NCBI RefSeq assembly: GCF_003688625.1
Contig: NZ_RCWY01000003.1
Span: 434,001-498,000 of the forward strand
Source of the DNA: Sphingomonas sp. PP-CE-3A-406
GTDB taxonomy: Bacteria; Pseudomonadota; Alphaproteobacteria; Sphingomonadales; Sphingomonadaceae
Reading direction: 5' to 3'
DNA: 64,000 nt
The notes beneath the pieces were generated by a model. It searched no databases, was not told the DNA's origin, and saw only the letters and a program-made list of their open reading frames with translations. This document shows, in pieces, positions 42,860 through 50,738 of this stretch. Position numbers and translations under genes: made by a program. Every line of letters starts with the position of its first letter. Positions within the stretch are counted from its first letter, which is position 1.

Positions 42860-43539
42860 GCCGCCGAGACCGCCGGGACCAAGGTCGGCAGCGGGCTTGG
42901 TGCGACATAGCCGCGCGGCGTCTCGCGCTCGGCGAGCGCCACCAGCGGCGCTTCGATCCGTGCGCGTTCGAACGCCTCGGTGCGGCCTTGCGCACGGAGG
43001 CGGTTGGCGATCGGCATGAACACCAGATTGGCGAGCAGCGCACCATACAGCGTCGCGAGCAGCGCGACCGCCATCGCGCCGCCGATCGCGTCGGGATTGT
43101 TCATCGTCGCGAACATCTGCGCGAGGCCGATCAGCGTGCCGACCATGCCCATCGCCGGCGCGGCCTCGGCGGCGCCCGCCCAGACATCGGCGGCGGCGAC
43201 GTGGCGCTCGATCCGTGCGCGACGACGATGCTGGACGAGAGTCGCGACGCTGTTGGCCGTCCCGCCATCAACGATCGCGGCAATCCCGGCGGCGACGTCA
43301 TTGTCGGTGATAACCGAGCGATCCAGCGCCATCACGCCGTGGCGCTTGGCGATCCGCGACAGCGCGGTGATCTGTTGCAGCAACGGATCGGCGTCGAACC
43401 GGGCGCGACCCAGGATGGTGACCGCGGCGAGCGCGCGGCCGAGGTCGCGGGCGGGCGTGCGCAGGACGACGGCGAGCGCGGTGCCGCCACCGACGATGGC
43501 GAGCGCGACGGGATCGAACAGGAGGTCGGGGGTGATCAT
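42856..43539 (-). CDS. MotA/PomA-like stator subunit (second set)
   Basis: A 227-residue membrane protein with four hydrophobic segments. The last two contain the family signature: APAMGMVGTLIGLAQMFATM followed by GGAMAVALLATLYGALLANLVFMPIANRL, very close to PomA/MotA. The cytoplasmic loop contains an RRRARIERH stretch. ATG 43539 (MITPDLLFDPVALAIVGGG) is the family start; the upstream frame is repeat DNA. A sigma-54 promoter lies 13-28 bases upstream. With the downstream MotB-like gene it forms a second stator pair beside motA-motB at 53100-54881. Confidence 0.85.
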   Translation of the reverse strand: MITPDLLFDPVALAIVGGGTALAVVLRTPARDLGRALAAVTILGRARFDADPLLQQITALSRIAKRHGVMALDRSVITDNDVAAGIAAIVDGGTANSVATLVQHRRRARIERHVAAADVWAGAAEAAPAMGMVGTLIGLAQMFATMNNPDAIGGAMAVALLATLYGALLANLVFMPIANRLRAQGRTEAFERARIEAPLVALAERETPRGYVAPSPLPTLVPAVSAA

Positions 43540-43551
43540 ACGCGCGATCTC

Positions 43552-43567
43552 TGCAAGGTGTGGGCCA
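43552..43567 (-). promoter_or_regulatory. Sigma-54 promoter for the second stator-flgA operon
   Basis: Minus strand TGGCCCACACCTTGCA: GG and GC ten bases apart, TTGCA at -12. The motA-like ATG begins 13 bases downstream of the -12 element, so the transcript would be nearly leaderless. Confidence 0.8.
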
Positions 43568-43649
43568 GTTTGTGGGGGGTGTTGTGCTGCGCTTCTTTGT
43601 GAAGGGAGGTGCTGGACGCGTTTGTTGCGAGCTGCGGTGCTTGCCAAGC

Positions 43650-44033
43650 GGCCTACCCACCCCCGGCCCCTCCCTTCATCAGGGAGGGGGGAAGTAAGGT
43701 GTGGGTTGATGGGGGTGGGGCCCAATCCTTCCCTAAGCCACCACCCCGGCGAAGGCCGGGGCCCAATTGGGAAACGTCGCTAACTTAGGGCGCGTTTCGT
43801 TACTGCGACCTTGCCAATTGGGCCCCGGCCTTCGCCGGGGTGGTGAAACTGACTGGCTGGCGTATCCGCTAGGGGTGGGGATGGGAGCGGGGTGGCTCCT
43901 CGTTGTTCTCCCGCGAAGGCGGGAGTCCAGTCTGGGTCCCCGCCTTCGCGGGGAAACATTGGGTGTAGCGGGATGTTCGCCGAAGCCTTCTCCCCCCCCC
44001 TCGTGAAGGGAGGGGCTGGGGGTGGGTGGGCTG
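43650..44033. repeat. Composite of three inverted-repeat families between two flagellar operons
   Basis: Outer inverted pair 43650-43690 and 43991-44033 (CCTACCCACCCCC type, same family as 7496-7597). Inside it, a second pair with CCACCCCGGCGAAGGCCGGGG and CAATTGGG cores (about 43741-43850), and a third with CCGCGAAGGCGGGAGTCCAG and its inverted partner (about 43910-43962). Together they cover almost all of a non-coding stretch of about 390 bases. Confidence 0.82.
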
Positions 44034-44094
44034 CTTGGCTGCCGTTCCCGCCGAACATTCTCTAACCCCTTCACAAACTGGGTAAGCTGCGAAC

Positions 44095-44188
44095 CGGCAA
44101 CCGCGTTGCCGCCCGCCACTGCCGCACCGGCAAGCCGTTGCCGTTCGCCCTGCCGCTTGCTTGCCGCCCGCCTGCCGTCGACCGGCAA
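44095..44188 (+). promoter_or_regulatory. Cluster of CGGCAA/TTGCCG inverted repeats upstream of flgB
   Basis: CGGCAA-N5-TTGCCG at 44095-44111 and CGGCAA-N4-TTGCCG at 44128-44143, with further half-sites TTGCCG (44161-44166) and CGGCAA (44183-44188). They lie about 75-125 bases upstream of the sigma-54 promoter, a normal distance for an enhancer-binding protein; the FlbD-type activator is the obvious candidate. Confidence 0.6.
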
Positions 44189-44218
44189 AGCCACATCCTC
44201 CACCCATACCGCAAAAAC

Positions 44219-44235
44219 TGGCACGGGCATTGCTT
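44219..44235 (+). promoter_or_regulatory. Sigma-54 promoter for the flgB operon
   Basis: TGGCACGGGCATTGCTT: full TGGCACG box at -24, TTGCT at -12, GG and GC ten bases apart. FlgB starts at 44275 with CAGGAG at 44261-44266. Confidence 0.9.
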
Positions 44236-44274
44236 ATGTCCGGTTGCGCAACGGTTGCGCCAGGAGACGGGTCT

Positions 44275-44613
44275 GTGTCAGGCGACACGCTTTTCGGAGT
44301 TCATGGGGCGGCACTCGAGGTGCGCTCGCAGCGCATGGGCGTGCTCGCGTCGAACATCGCCAACGCGTCGACGCCGGGCTTCAAGGCGCGCGACATCGAT
44401 TTCAACGCGGCGCTCGCGTCGGTCGAGAACGACGGGAGCACGAGTGCCGCGACCAAATACCGCGTCGCGACGCAGACCTCGCTCGATGGCAACACCGTCG
44501 AGCTGAGCCACGAGCAGACCGCGTTCGCCGAGAACGCCGTCCAGTATCAGACGACGCTGTCGTTCCTGAACGGGCGGATCAGCACGATAACCCGCGCGCT
44601 GAAGGGGGAATAA
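44275..44613 (+). CDS. flgB: Flagellar proximal rod protein FlgB
   Basis: A 112-residue rod protein. The conserved N-terminal helix is clear (GVHGAALEVRSQRMGVLASNIANASTPGFKARDIDF), and the C-terminal rod helix ends in QTTLSFLNGRISTITRALKG. GTG 44275 is chosen: a good Shine-Dalgarno site (CAGGAG) lies eight bases upstream and it is downstream of the sigma-54 promoter, whereas the longer frame would start before it. Slightly shorter than enterobacterial FlgB. First gene of the flgBCDEFGHIJKL run. Confidence 0.92.
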   Translation: MSGDTLFGVHGAALEVRSQRMGVLASNIANASTPGFKARDIDFNAALASVENDGSTSAATKYRVATQTSLDGNTVELSHEQTAFAENAVQYQTTLSFLNGRISTITRALKGE

Positions 44614-44616
44614 GAC

Positions 44617-45027
44617 GTGTCCAACCAGCCCATGACGATCTTCCAGGTGGCCGGCCGCGCGATGTCCGCGCAGCTCGTCCGGATGAACACGACCGCGTCC
44701 AACCTCGCCAACGCCGGCGGCACGACCGGATCGGCCGAGACCGCGTACAAGTCGATGCGGCCGGTGTTCCGCACCAGCTTCGACGCGGCGAGCGGAATGT
44801 CGACGGTCGACGTCGAGCGCGTCGTCAGTGCCGGCGAAGCGCCGACCAAGCGCTACGATCCCGACAATCCGATGGCCGACAAGGATGGCAACATCTTCGA
44901 GGCGTCGGTCGATGAAACCCGCGAGATGGTCGACATGATGGAGACCGCCCGCAGCTACCAGAACAACGTCGAAGTGATGAACACGGCCAAGTCGCTCATC
45001 ATCGATACCCTCAAGCTAGGCCGCTGA
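44617..45027 (+). CDS. flgC: Flagellar proximal rod protein FlgC
   Basis: A 136-residue rod protein. The N-terminal motif RMNTTASNLANAGGT (variant of ASNIANAxT) and the C-terminal rod helices (MVDMMETARSYQNNVEVMNTAKSLIIDTLKLG) are present. The start is GTG 44617, four bases after flgB ends, with AAGGGGG upstream. The Gly-Gly in place of the usual Asn-Thr in the N-terminal rod motif is a small divergence. Confidence 0.94.
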   Translation: MSNQPMTIFQVAGRAMSAQLVRMNTTASNLANAGGTTGSAETAYKSMRPVFRTSFDAASGMSTVDVERVVSAGEAPTKRYDPDNPMADKDGNIFEASVDETREMVDMMETARSYQNNVEVMNTAKSLIIDTLKLGR

Positions 45028-45029
45028 TC

Positions 45030-45713
45030 ATGGCGACATCTTTCGATTCCACGCTGAACAGTCTCGGTATCGCGCGCACCTCGACGGCGGCGGCCAAGAC
45101 GGCGACCCCATCGGGCTCGTCGAACCTCGGCCAGTCCGATTTCCTGAAGCTGATGACCGCGCAGATGCAGAACCAGGACCCGTTCAACCCGGTCGACAAC
45201 ACCCAGATGGTCGCGCAGATGGCGCAGATCTCGACCACCTCGGGTATCTCCGAGATGAATTCGACGATGAAGGCGATCGCCGACAAGCTAGGCGTCACCA
45301 GCACCAGCGAAGCGATGGGCTATGTCGGCAAGACCGTGCTGACCGCCGGCACGACCGCCTATGGCCGGACCGGCGGCGGGATCGCCGGGTCGGTCGAGCT
45401 GGCCGCCGCGGCGTCGGGCGTCAACGTGACGATCAGCGACGCGAGCGGCGCCGCGCTCAAGACGATGGCGCTCGGGCCGCAGGCCAAGGGCACGGTGGGC
45501 TACGACTGGGACGGCAAGAATGCCGCCGGGGTCGATGCCGGCAATGGCCCCTTCACGATCAGCGTCGCGGCACAGAGCGGCGGCGCCGCGGTCGGCGCGA
45601 CCAACCTGGTCTGGGCGCCGGTCCAGTCGGTCTCGACCACCACCGGTTCCGCCGTCCTTACTCTCCCCGGCATCGGCGAAGTGCCGGCCAGCGCCATCCG
45701 CCAGATCGGCTGA
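45030..45713 (+). CDS. flgD: Hook-capping protein FlgD
   Basis: A 227-residue scaffold for hook assembly. The N-terminal exported motif LGQSDFLKLMTAQMQNQDPFNPVDN is diagnostic, followed by FlgD tudor/FnIII-like C-terminal domains with TVGYDWDGKNAAGVDAGNGPF. The ATG lies two bases after flgC ends. Standard length and order. Confidence 0.95.
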   Translation: MATSFDSTLNSLGIARTSTAAAKTATPSGSSNLGQSDFLKLMTAQMQNQDPFNPVDNTQMVAQMAQISTTSGISEMNSTMKAIADKLGVTSTSEAMGYVGKTVLTAGTTAYGRTGGGIAGSVELAAAASGVNVTISDASGAALKTMALGPQAKGTVGYDWDGKNAAGVDAGNGPFTISVAAQSGGAAVGATNLVWAPVQSVSTTTGSAVLTLPGIGEVPASAIRQIG

Positions 45714-45744
45714 TCGCATCCCCTAATTTCAAGGAGTTCACCGC

Positions 45745-47025
45745 ATGTCTTTCTATACCTCGCTTTCCGGTCTCCAGGCTTCGCAGGCCGAAATGGCGAC
45801 GATCTCGCACAATCTGGCGAACGTCTCGACCAACGGCTTCAAGAAGAGCCGCACCGATTTCGCCGACGTGATCGCCTCGAGCGTGTCGGTCGCGCCGTCG
45901 CAGCAGGTCGGCTCGGGCGTCATGGTCAAGGGCAACCGCCAGCAGTTCGGGCAGGGCAATCTGCTCCAGTCGGCGAGCGCGCTCGACCTCGCCGTGTCGG
46001 GCGACGGTTTCTTCGCGGTCAAGCCCGATCCGAGCTCGGCGACGGTCAACTACACGCGCAACGGCTCGTTCCTGGTCGACGCCAACAACAACGTGACCGA
46101 CGCGAACGGCAATTTCCTCCAGGTCTATCCGGTCGACGGTTCTGGCAACGTCATCCAGGCGAGCATGAACACGCTGCAGAACCTGACGCTGCCCGCGACC
46201 AGCGGCGCGCTGAAGGCGACGCAGGACGTCAAGCTGGGCGTCAACCTGAACGCCAACACCGCGCAGCCGGCCAATGCGACGTTCAACCGCCTCGACGTGT
46301 CGTCGTACAACCAGGCGACGACGACCTCGGTCTATGACTCGCAGGGCAATCCGATGGCGATGACGAGCTATTACGTCCGCGATACGGCACCGATCGCAAC
46401 GCCCCAGGGCGGCACCGCCGACCTGTCGTCGACCTGGTCGGTCTACAGCTTCGTCGGCGACAAGCCGATGACGGCAGGCGGCAGCGACAGCGTGAAATTG
46501 CAGTTCGGCAGCACCGGGCAGCTGACCGCTCCGGCGGCCAAGACCACGTTCGACGCGTTCACCCCGGCCAGCGGGTCGGCGCAGGCGATCAGCCTCGACC
46601 TGACCGCGAGCACGCAGAGCGCGGCGTCGTTCAAGGTCGCCACGCAGACGCAGGACGGCCTTGCGGTCGGCCAGTTGCAGGGCGTGACCGTCGACGATGC
46701 CGGGATCGTCAAGGCGAGCTTCTCGAACGGCGACGTCAAGGCGCTGGGCCAGGTGGCGCTCGTCAACTTCTCGAACCCGTCGGGTCTGCGCCAGCTCGGC
46801 GACAGCGGCTGGGCATCGACCGGCGTCTCGGGCAGCCCGATCGCCGGCACTGCCGGTCAGCGTGGCCTCGGTAACCTGATGTCGGGGACGATCGAGCGGT
46901 CGAACGTCGACATCACCGAGGAGCTGGTCAATTTGATCGCGGCACAGCGCAATTTCCAGGCGAATTCGAAGGCCCTGGATACCGCCAGCCAGATTTCGCA
47001 GACCATCTTCAACATCCGCAGCTGA
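45745..47025 (+). CDS. flgE: Flagellar hook protein FlgE
   Basis: A 426-residue hook subunit. The N-terminal rod-type helix (FYTSLSGLQASQAEMATISHNLANVSTNGFKKSRTDF) and the C-terminal helix (SGTIERSNVDITEELVNLIAAQRNFQANSKALDTASQ) are intact, flanking a D1/D2 hook domain rich in Thr, Ser and Asn. AAGGAG lies eight bases before ATG 45745. Part of the flgB run. Confidence 0.96.
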   Translation: MSFYTSLSGLQASQAEMATISHNLANVSTNGFKKSRTDFADVIASSVSVAPSQQVGSGVMVKGNRQQFGQGNLLQSASALDLAVSGDGFFAVKPDPSSATVNYTRNGSFLVDANNNVTDANGNFLQVYPVDGSGNVIQASMNTLQNLTLPATSGALKATQDVKLGVNLNANTAQPANATFNRLDVSSYNQATTTSVYDSQGNPMAMTSYYVRDTAPIATPQGGTADLSSTWSVYSFVGDKPMTAGGSDSVKLQFGSTGQLTAPAAKTTFDAFTPASGSAQAISLDLTASTQSAASFKVATQTQDGLAVGQLQGVTVDDAGIVKASFSNGDVKALGQVALVNFSNPSGLRQLGDSGWASTGVSGSPIAGTAGQRGLGNLMSGTIERSNVDITEELVNLIAAQRNFQANSKALDTASQISQTIFNIRS

Positions 47026-47051
47026 CCGAAAAAGCGCGCAGGGGACCCTGA

Positions 47052-47804
47052 ATGGACAAGCTGGTCTACACCGCGGCGTCGGGCCTGCGTGCGCACATGG
47101 CGGCGCAGGCGGCGATCGCCAACAACATGGCGAACGCGTCGACGACCGGGTTCCGCGCCGATCGCGTGGTGTTCGACCGGATGAACCTGAAGGGCGACGG
47201 CACCACGCTGGAAGCGCGCGCGCCGACCTCCGAGGAGGTCACCGACGCGGACCGGTCGCCGGGGGCGATCCAGCAGACCGGGCGGCCGCTCGACGTCGCG
47301 ATCACCGGCACCACCGCGTGGCTGGCGGTGCAGGCGTCGGACGGCTCCGAGGCGTACACTCGCCGCGGCGATCTGGAGGTCGCGCCATCGGGCGTGCTGC
47401 AGACCGGCGACGGGCATCCGGTGATCGGCTCGGGGGGGCCGATCACCCTGCCGCCCTACCAGTCGTTGTCGATCGCTGGCGACGGGACGATCTCGATCGT
47501 GCCGCAGGGTGGCGACGCGAAGAACCCGCAGGTCATCGACAAGCTCAAGCTCGCCGACACCAAGGGGTCGGAGACGGTCAAGGGCCTCGACAACCTGCTG
47601 CGCGTCAAGGGCGGGGGGACGCTGCCCGAGGATCTCGATGCGAAGGTGCAGGGCGGGGCGATCGAGGGATCGAACGTCAACATGACGCAGGCGCTGGTCG
47701 ACATGATCGAGAACCAGCGCAGTTACGAAGTCCAGGCCAATATGTTGAAGTCCGCCAAGGACATGGATGAAAGCGGCGCATCCGTGATGCGCCTGCCGAG
47801 CTAG
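47052..47804 (+). CDS. flgF: Flagellar rod protein FlgF
   Basis: A 250-residue proximal rod protein. N-terminal motif LVYTAASGLRAHMAAQAAIANNMANASTTGFRADRVVF and the C-terminal sequence GSNVNMTQALVDMIENQRSYEVQANMLKSAKDMDES are characteristic. The central region is a short FlgF/FlgG beta-rich domain. Twenty-six bases after flgE, with AGGGGA before ATG. Confidence 0.94.
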   Translation: MDKLVYTAASGLRAHMAAQAAIANNMANASTTGFRADRVVFDRMNLKGDGTTLEARAPTSEEVTDADRSPGAIQQTGRPLDVAITGTTAWLAVQASDGSEAYTRRGDLEVAPSGVLQTGDGHPVIGSGGPITLPPYQSLSIAGDGTISIVPQGGDAKNPQVIDKLKLADTKGSETVKGLDNLLRVKGGGTLPEDLDAKVQGGAIEGSNVNMTQALVDMIENQRSYEVQANMLKSAKDMDESGASVMRLPS

Positions 47805-47817
47805 AAGGAACCGACGA

Positions 47818-48606
47818 ATGTCATCCGCAGCCATGCATATCGCGCGTACCGGGCTCGACGCCCAGGATATGCGCATGCGCGTCATCTCGAACAATCTCGC
47901 CAACGTGAACACGACGGGCTTCAAGAAAGACCGCGCCGCGTTCGAGACGCTCGCCTACCAGGTCGTGACGACGCCGGGCGCCCAGAGCACGTCCGAGACC
48001 AAATACGCGACCGGGCTCAATCTCGGCACCGGCGTCAAGATCCAGGGCACCGCGCGCGTCGATACGCAGGGCGCGATGCAGACGACCGGCAACAGCCTCG
48101 ATCTCGCGCTCGACGGCGACGGGTATTTCCAGGTGCAGATGCCCGGCGGGACGCTCGGCTATACGCGCTCGGGCAATTTCTCGCGCTCGGCCGAAGGCTT
48201 GCTGGTCACCAGCGAGGGCTATCAGGTGCAGCCCGGCATCACCGTGCCGCAGGGCACGACCGCGATCACGATCGGGTCGGACGGCACCGTGTCGGCGACC
48301 GTCCCCGGCCAGACCGAAGCGACGCAGCTCGGCCAGATCCAGGTGGCGAACTTTCCGAACGGCGCCGGCCTTCAGGCGACCGGCGACAATTACCTGGTCG
48401 AGACCGCGGCAAGCGGCGCGGCCAATGTCGGCGTCGCGGGCCAGGACGGACGCGGCAACATCAAGCAGGGCATGCTCGAGGCATCGAACGTCAACGTCGT
48501 CGAGGAACTCGTCGACATGATCGAGACGCAGCGCGCGTACGAGGTGAATTCGAAGATGATCTCGGCGACCGACGACATGCTCAAATACGTCAACCAGAAC
48601 ATCTGA
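47818..48606 (+). CDS. flgG: Flagellar distal rod protein FlgG
   Basis: A 262-residue distal rod protein. The N-terminal RTGLDAQDMRMRVISNNLANVNTTGFKKDRAAF and C-terminal EASNVNVVEELVDMIETQRAYEVNSKMISATDDMLKYVNQN are highly conserved. Residues 46-60 contain the distal-rod-specific segment. AAGGA precedes ATG 47818 by eight bases. Standard length. Confidence 0.96.
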   Translation: MSSAAMHIARTGLDAQDMRMRVISNNLANVNTTGFKKDRAAFETLAYQVVTTPGAQSTSETKYATGLNLGTGVKIQGTARVDTQGAMQTTGNSLDLALDGDGYFQVQMPGGTLGYTRSGNFSRSAEGLLVTSEGYQVQPGITVPQGTTAITIGSDGTVSATVPGQTEATQLGQIQVANFPNGAGLQATGDNYLVETAASGAANVGVAGQDGRGNIKQGMLEASNVNVVEELVDMIETQRAYEVNSKMISATDDMLKYVNQNI

Positions 48607-48608
48607 TC

Positions 48609-49304
48609 ATGACCCGCACCGCTTCCCATTCCGTCGTCGTGATGACCGCGATCGCGCTCGCCGGGTTCGCTTCGTCCGCGGCCGATGCCGGTATCTTCGG
48701 CAAGAAGCTGCCGCCCGAGGATTTTTCGGTCGCGCGGCCTCTTCCGGTGGTGCCAGTGCCGGTCGTCGCGACCGGCTCGATCTTCCAGGCGCAGGACGGC
48801 TACGCAGCGCTGTACGAAGGCTGGCGCGCGCGGAAAGTCGGCGATCCGCTGACGATCGTGCTGGTCGAGCGGACCGCCGCGTCGAAGACGTCGGGGTCGA
48901 AGCTCGACAGCAATGGCGGCGCGAGCATCACGCCGCCGACCACCGGCGCGCTCAACCTGTTCAACAAGAGCGATGCGGCGATCAGCGGCGGGCGCAATTT
49001 CAACGGCACCGGTGCCGCCGACCAGACGAACTCGCTGTCGGGCGAAGTCAGCGTGACGGTCGCGCAGGTCTATCCCAACGGCACGATGCTGGTGCAGGGC
49101 CAGAAGCGCGTGACGCTCAACCGCGGCGACGAGTTCCTGAAGATCAAGGGCCTGGTCCGCACCGCCGATGTCGACGCCAACAACCGCGTGCTGTCGACCC
49201 GCGTGGCCGACGCGCAGATCTCGTACACCGGCAAGGGCGACGTCGCCCGCGCCGGCCGCCAGGGGTGGCTCGGCCGCTTCTTCTCCGTCGTCAGCCCGTT
49301 CTAA
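48609..49304 (+). CDS. flgH: Flagellar L-ring protein FlgH
   Basis: A 231-residue outer-membrane ring protein. Signal-like N-terminus (MTRTASHSVVVMTAIALAGFASSAADA). No clear lipobox cysteine is visible, unlike classical FlgH lipoproteins. The mature part contains WRARKVGDPLTIVLVERTAASKTSG and YPNGTMLVQGQKRVTLNRGDEFLKIKGLVR, standard FlgH blocks, and ends in a short TGKGDVARAGRQGWLGRFFSVVSPF tail with the WL-RFF motif. Two bases after flgG. Confidence 0.94.
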   Translation: MTRTASHSVVVMTAIALAGFASSAADAGIFGKKLPPEDFSVARPLPVVPVPVVATGSIFQAQDGYAALYEGWRARKVGDPLTIVLVERTAASKTSGSKLDSNGGASITPPTTGALNLFNKSDAAISGGRNFNGTGAADQTNSLSGEVSVTVAQVYPNGTMLVQGQKRVTLNRGDEFLKIKGLVRTADVDANNRVLSTRVADAQISYTGKGDVARAGRQGWLGRFFSVVSPF

Positions 49305-49314
49305 GGCCGTGACC

Positions 49315-50406
49315 ATGCGCTTCCTGCTCGCCCTTTTCGCATCGCTCCTGATCGCAGGCCCGGCCTCGGCCGACCGGATCAAGGATCTGGGCGGGTTCCA
49401 GGGGATCCGATCGAACCAGCTGACCGGCTACGGCATCGTCGTCGGCCTGCCCGGCACCGGTGACGACAATCTCGAATACACCGTGCAGTCGCTGAAGGCG
49501 GTCGCGTCGCGCTTCGGCCTGCAGCTGCCGCCGACCGCGAACCCGGGGATGAAGAACGCGGCGGTCGTGATGATCACCGCCGAACTGCCGCCGTTCGCCA
49601 AGCCCGGCCAGCGCCTCGACATCACGGTCGCGTCGATGGGCAAGGCGAAGTCGCTCCGCGGTGGCAGCCTGATCATGACGCCGCTGCTCGGTGCGGATAA
49701 TCAGATCTATGCGATGGCGCAGGGCAACCTCGCGGTCGGCGGGCTCGGTGCAGAGGGCGCGGATGGGTCGAAGATCGTCGTCAACGTGCCGTCGACCGGT
49801 CGCATCCCCGAGGGGGCGACGGTCGAACGTGCGGTCGCGACCGGGTTCGACAGCGCGCCGATGCTCACCTTCAACCTCGCGCGCGCCGATTTCACGACCG
49901 CGCAGAACGTCGCGGGTGCGATCAATTCCAAGCTCGGCTTCGGCAGCGCGCAGGCGATCGACGCGGTGTCGGTCTCGGTGCGTGCGCCGATCGGCGCGGA
50001 TGTCCGCGCCACGCTGATGTCGACGATCGAGAATCTCGACGTCGTGTCTGCCGAACCCTCGGCCAAGGTGATCGTCAACGCGCGTACCGGCACCGTCGTG
50101 ATCAACTCGGCGGTCCGGGTCGGCCCGGCGGCGATCACGCACGGCAAGATGACGGTGCGGATCGATGAGAAGCCGCAGGTCAGCCAGCCCGCCCCGTTCA
50201 GCCAGGGCCAGACCGCGATCACCCCGAACAGCCGCGTCGCGGTCGAGGAGGAGCGTCGGCCGATGTTCCTGCTCGCACCCGGCCCCAAGCTCGCCGACAT
50301 CGTCAAGGCGGTCAACGCGATCGGCGCATCGCCGGCCGATCTGGTCGCGATCCTCGAGGCGCTGAAGGAAGCCGGCGCACTCAAGGCCGAGTTGATCGTC
50401 CTGTGA
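49315..50406 (+). CDS. flgI: Flagellar P-ring protein FlgI
   Basis: A 363-residue periplasmic ring protein, exported by a signal peptide (1-19, cleavage after PASA). Conserved blocks: RIKDLGGFQGIRSNQLTGYGIVVGLPGTGDDN, the NAAVVMITAELPPFAKPGQRLDITVASMG segment, and the C-terminal DLVAILEALKEAGALKAELIVL. ATG 49315 is chosen; a GTG six bases upstream is possible. The stop overlaps the flgJ start (GTGA). FlgA is its chaperone. Confidence 0.96.
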   Translation: MRFLLALFASLLIAGPASADRIKDLGGFQGIRSNQLTGYGIVVGLPGTGDDNLEYTVQSLKAVASRFGLQLPPTANPGMKNAAVVMITAELPPFAKPGQRLDITVASMGKAKSLRGGSLIMTPLLGADNQIYAMAQGNLAVGGLGAEGADGSKIVVNVPSTGRIPEGATVERAVATGFDSAPMLTFNLARADFTTAQNVAGAINSKLGFGSAQAIDAVSVSVRAPIGADVRATLMSTIENLDVVSAEPSAKVIVNARTGTVVINSAVRVGPAAITHGKMTVRIDEKPQVSQPAPFSQGQTAITPNSRVAVEEERRPMFLLAPGPKLADIVKAVNAIGASPADLVAILEALKEAGALKAELIVL

Positions 50407-50738
50407 GCGCGATCACCACACCCACGCTCGCGACGACCGCGACCACCGGGATCTCGACCGATACGAGCCGGCTCAAGTCGAAGGACAATCTCGACAAGGC
50501 CGGGCAGAAGTTCGAGGCGGTCTTCACCGGCATGATGTTGAAGAGCATGCGGCAGGCGAAACTGGCCGATCCGATCTTCGATTCGAAGGCGATCGATACC
50601 TTCACCGACATGCAGGACGGGCTGATCGCGAAGTCGATGGCAGAGCACACGCCGCTTGGCATCGGCAAGGCGATGACCGATTTTCTCAGCAAATCTCAAT
50701 CGGATATTAACCCGGCGGCGACAGACTCACCGCCATGA
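50403..50738 (+). CDS. flgJ: Rod-binding protein FlgJ, N-terminal domain only
   Basis: A 111-residue protein equal to the rod-binding half of enterobacterial FlgJ: AGQKFEAVFTGMMLKSMRQAKLADPIFDSKAIDTFTDMQDGLIAKSMAEHTPLGIGKAM is a full match to the Rod-binding domain. The muramidase half is missing; a separate SLT transglycosylase is encoded at 40055-40900. Starts with GTG overlapping the flgI stop; its own stop overlaps flgK (ATGA). Confidence 0.93.
   Translation: MSAITTPTLATTATTGISTDTSRLKSKDNLDKAGQKFEAVFTGMMLKSMRQAKLADPIFDSKAIDTFTDMQDGLIAKSMAEHTPLGIGKAMTDFLSKSQSDINPAATDSPP

Noticed and set aside
43650..44033. Possible CRISPR array in the repeat cluster
   Set aside because: Units are inverted pairs of different families with irregular spacing, not direct repeats with equal spacers, and no cas gene is nearby.
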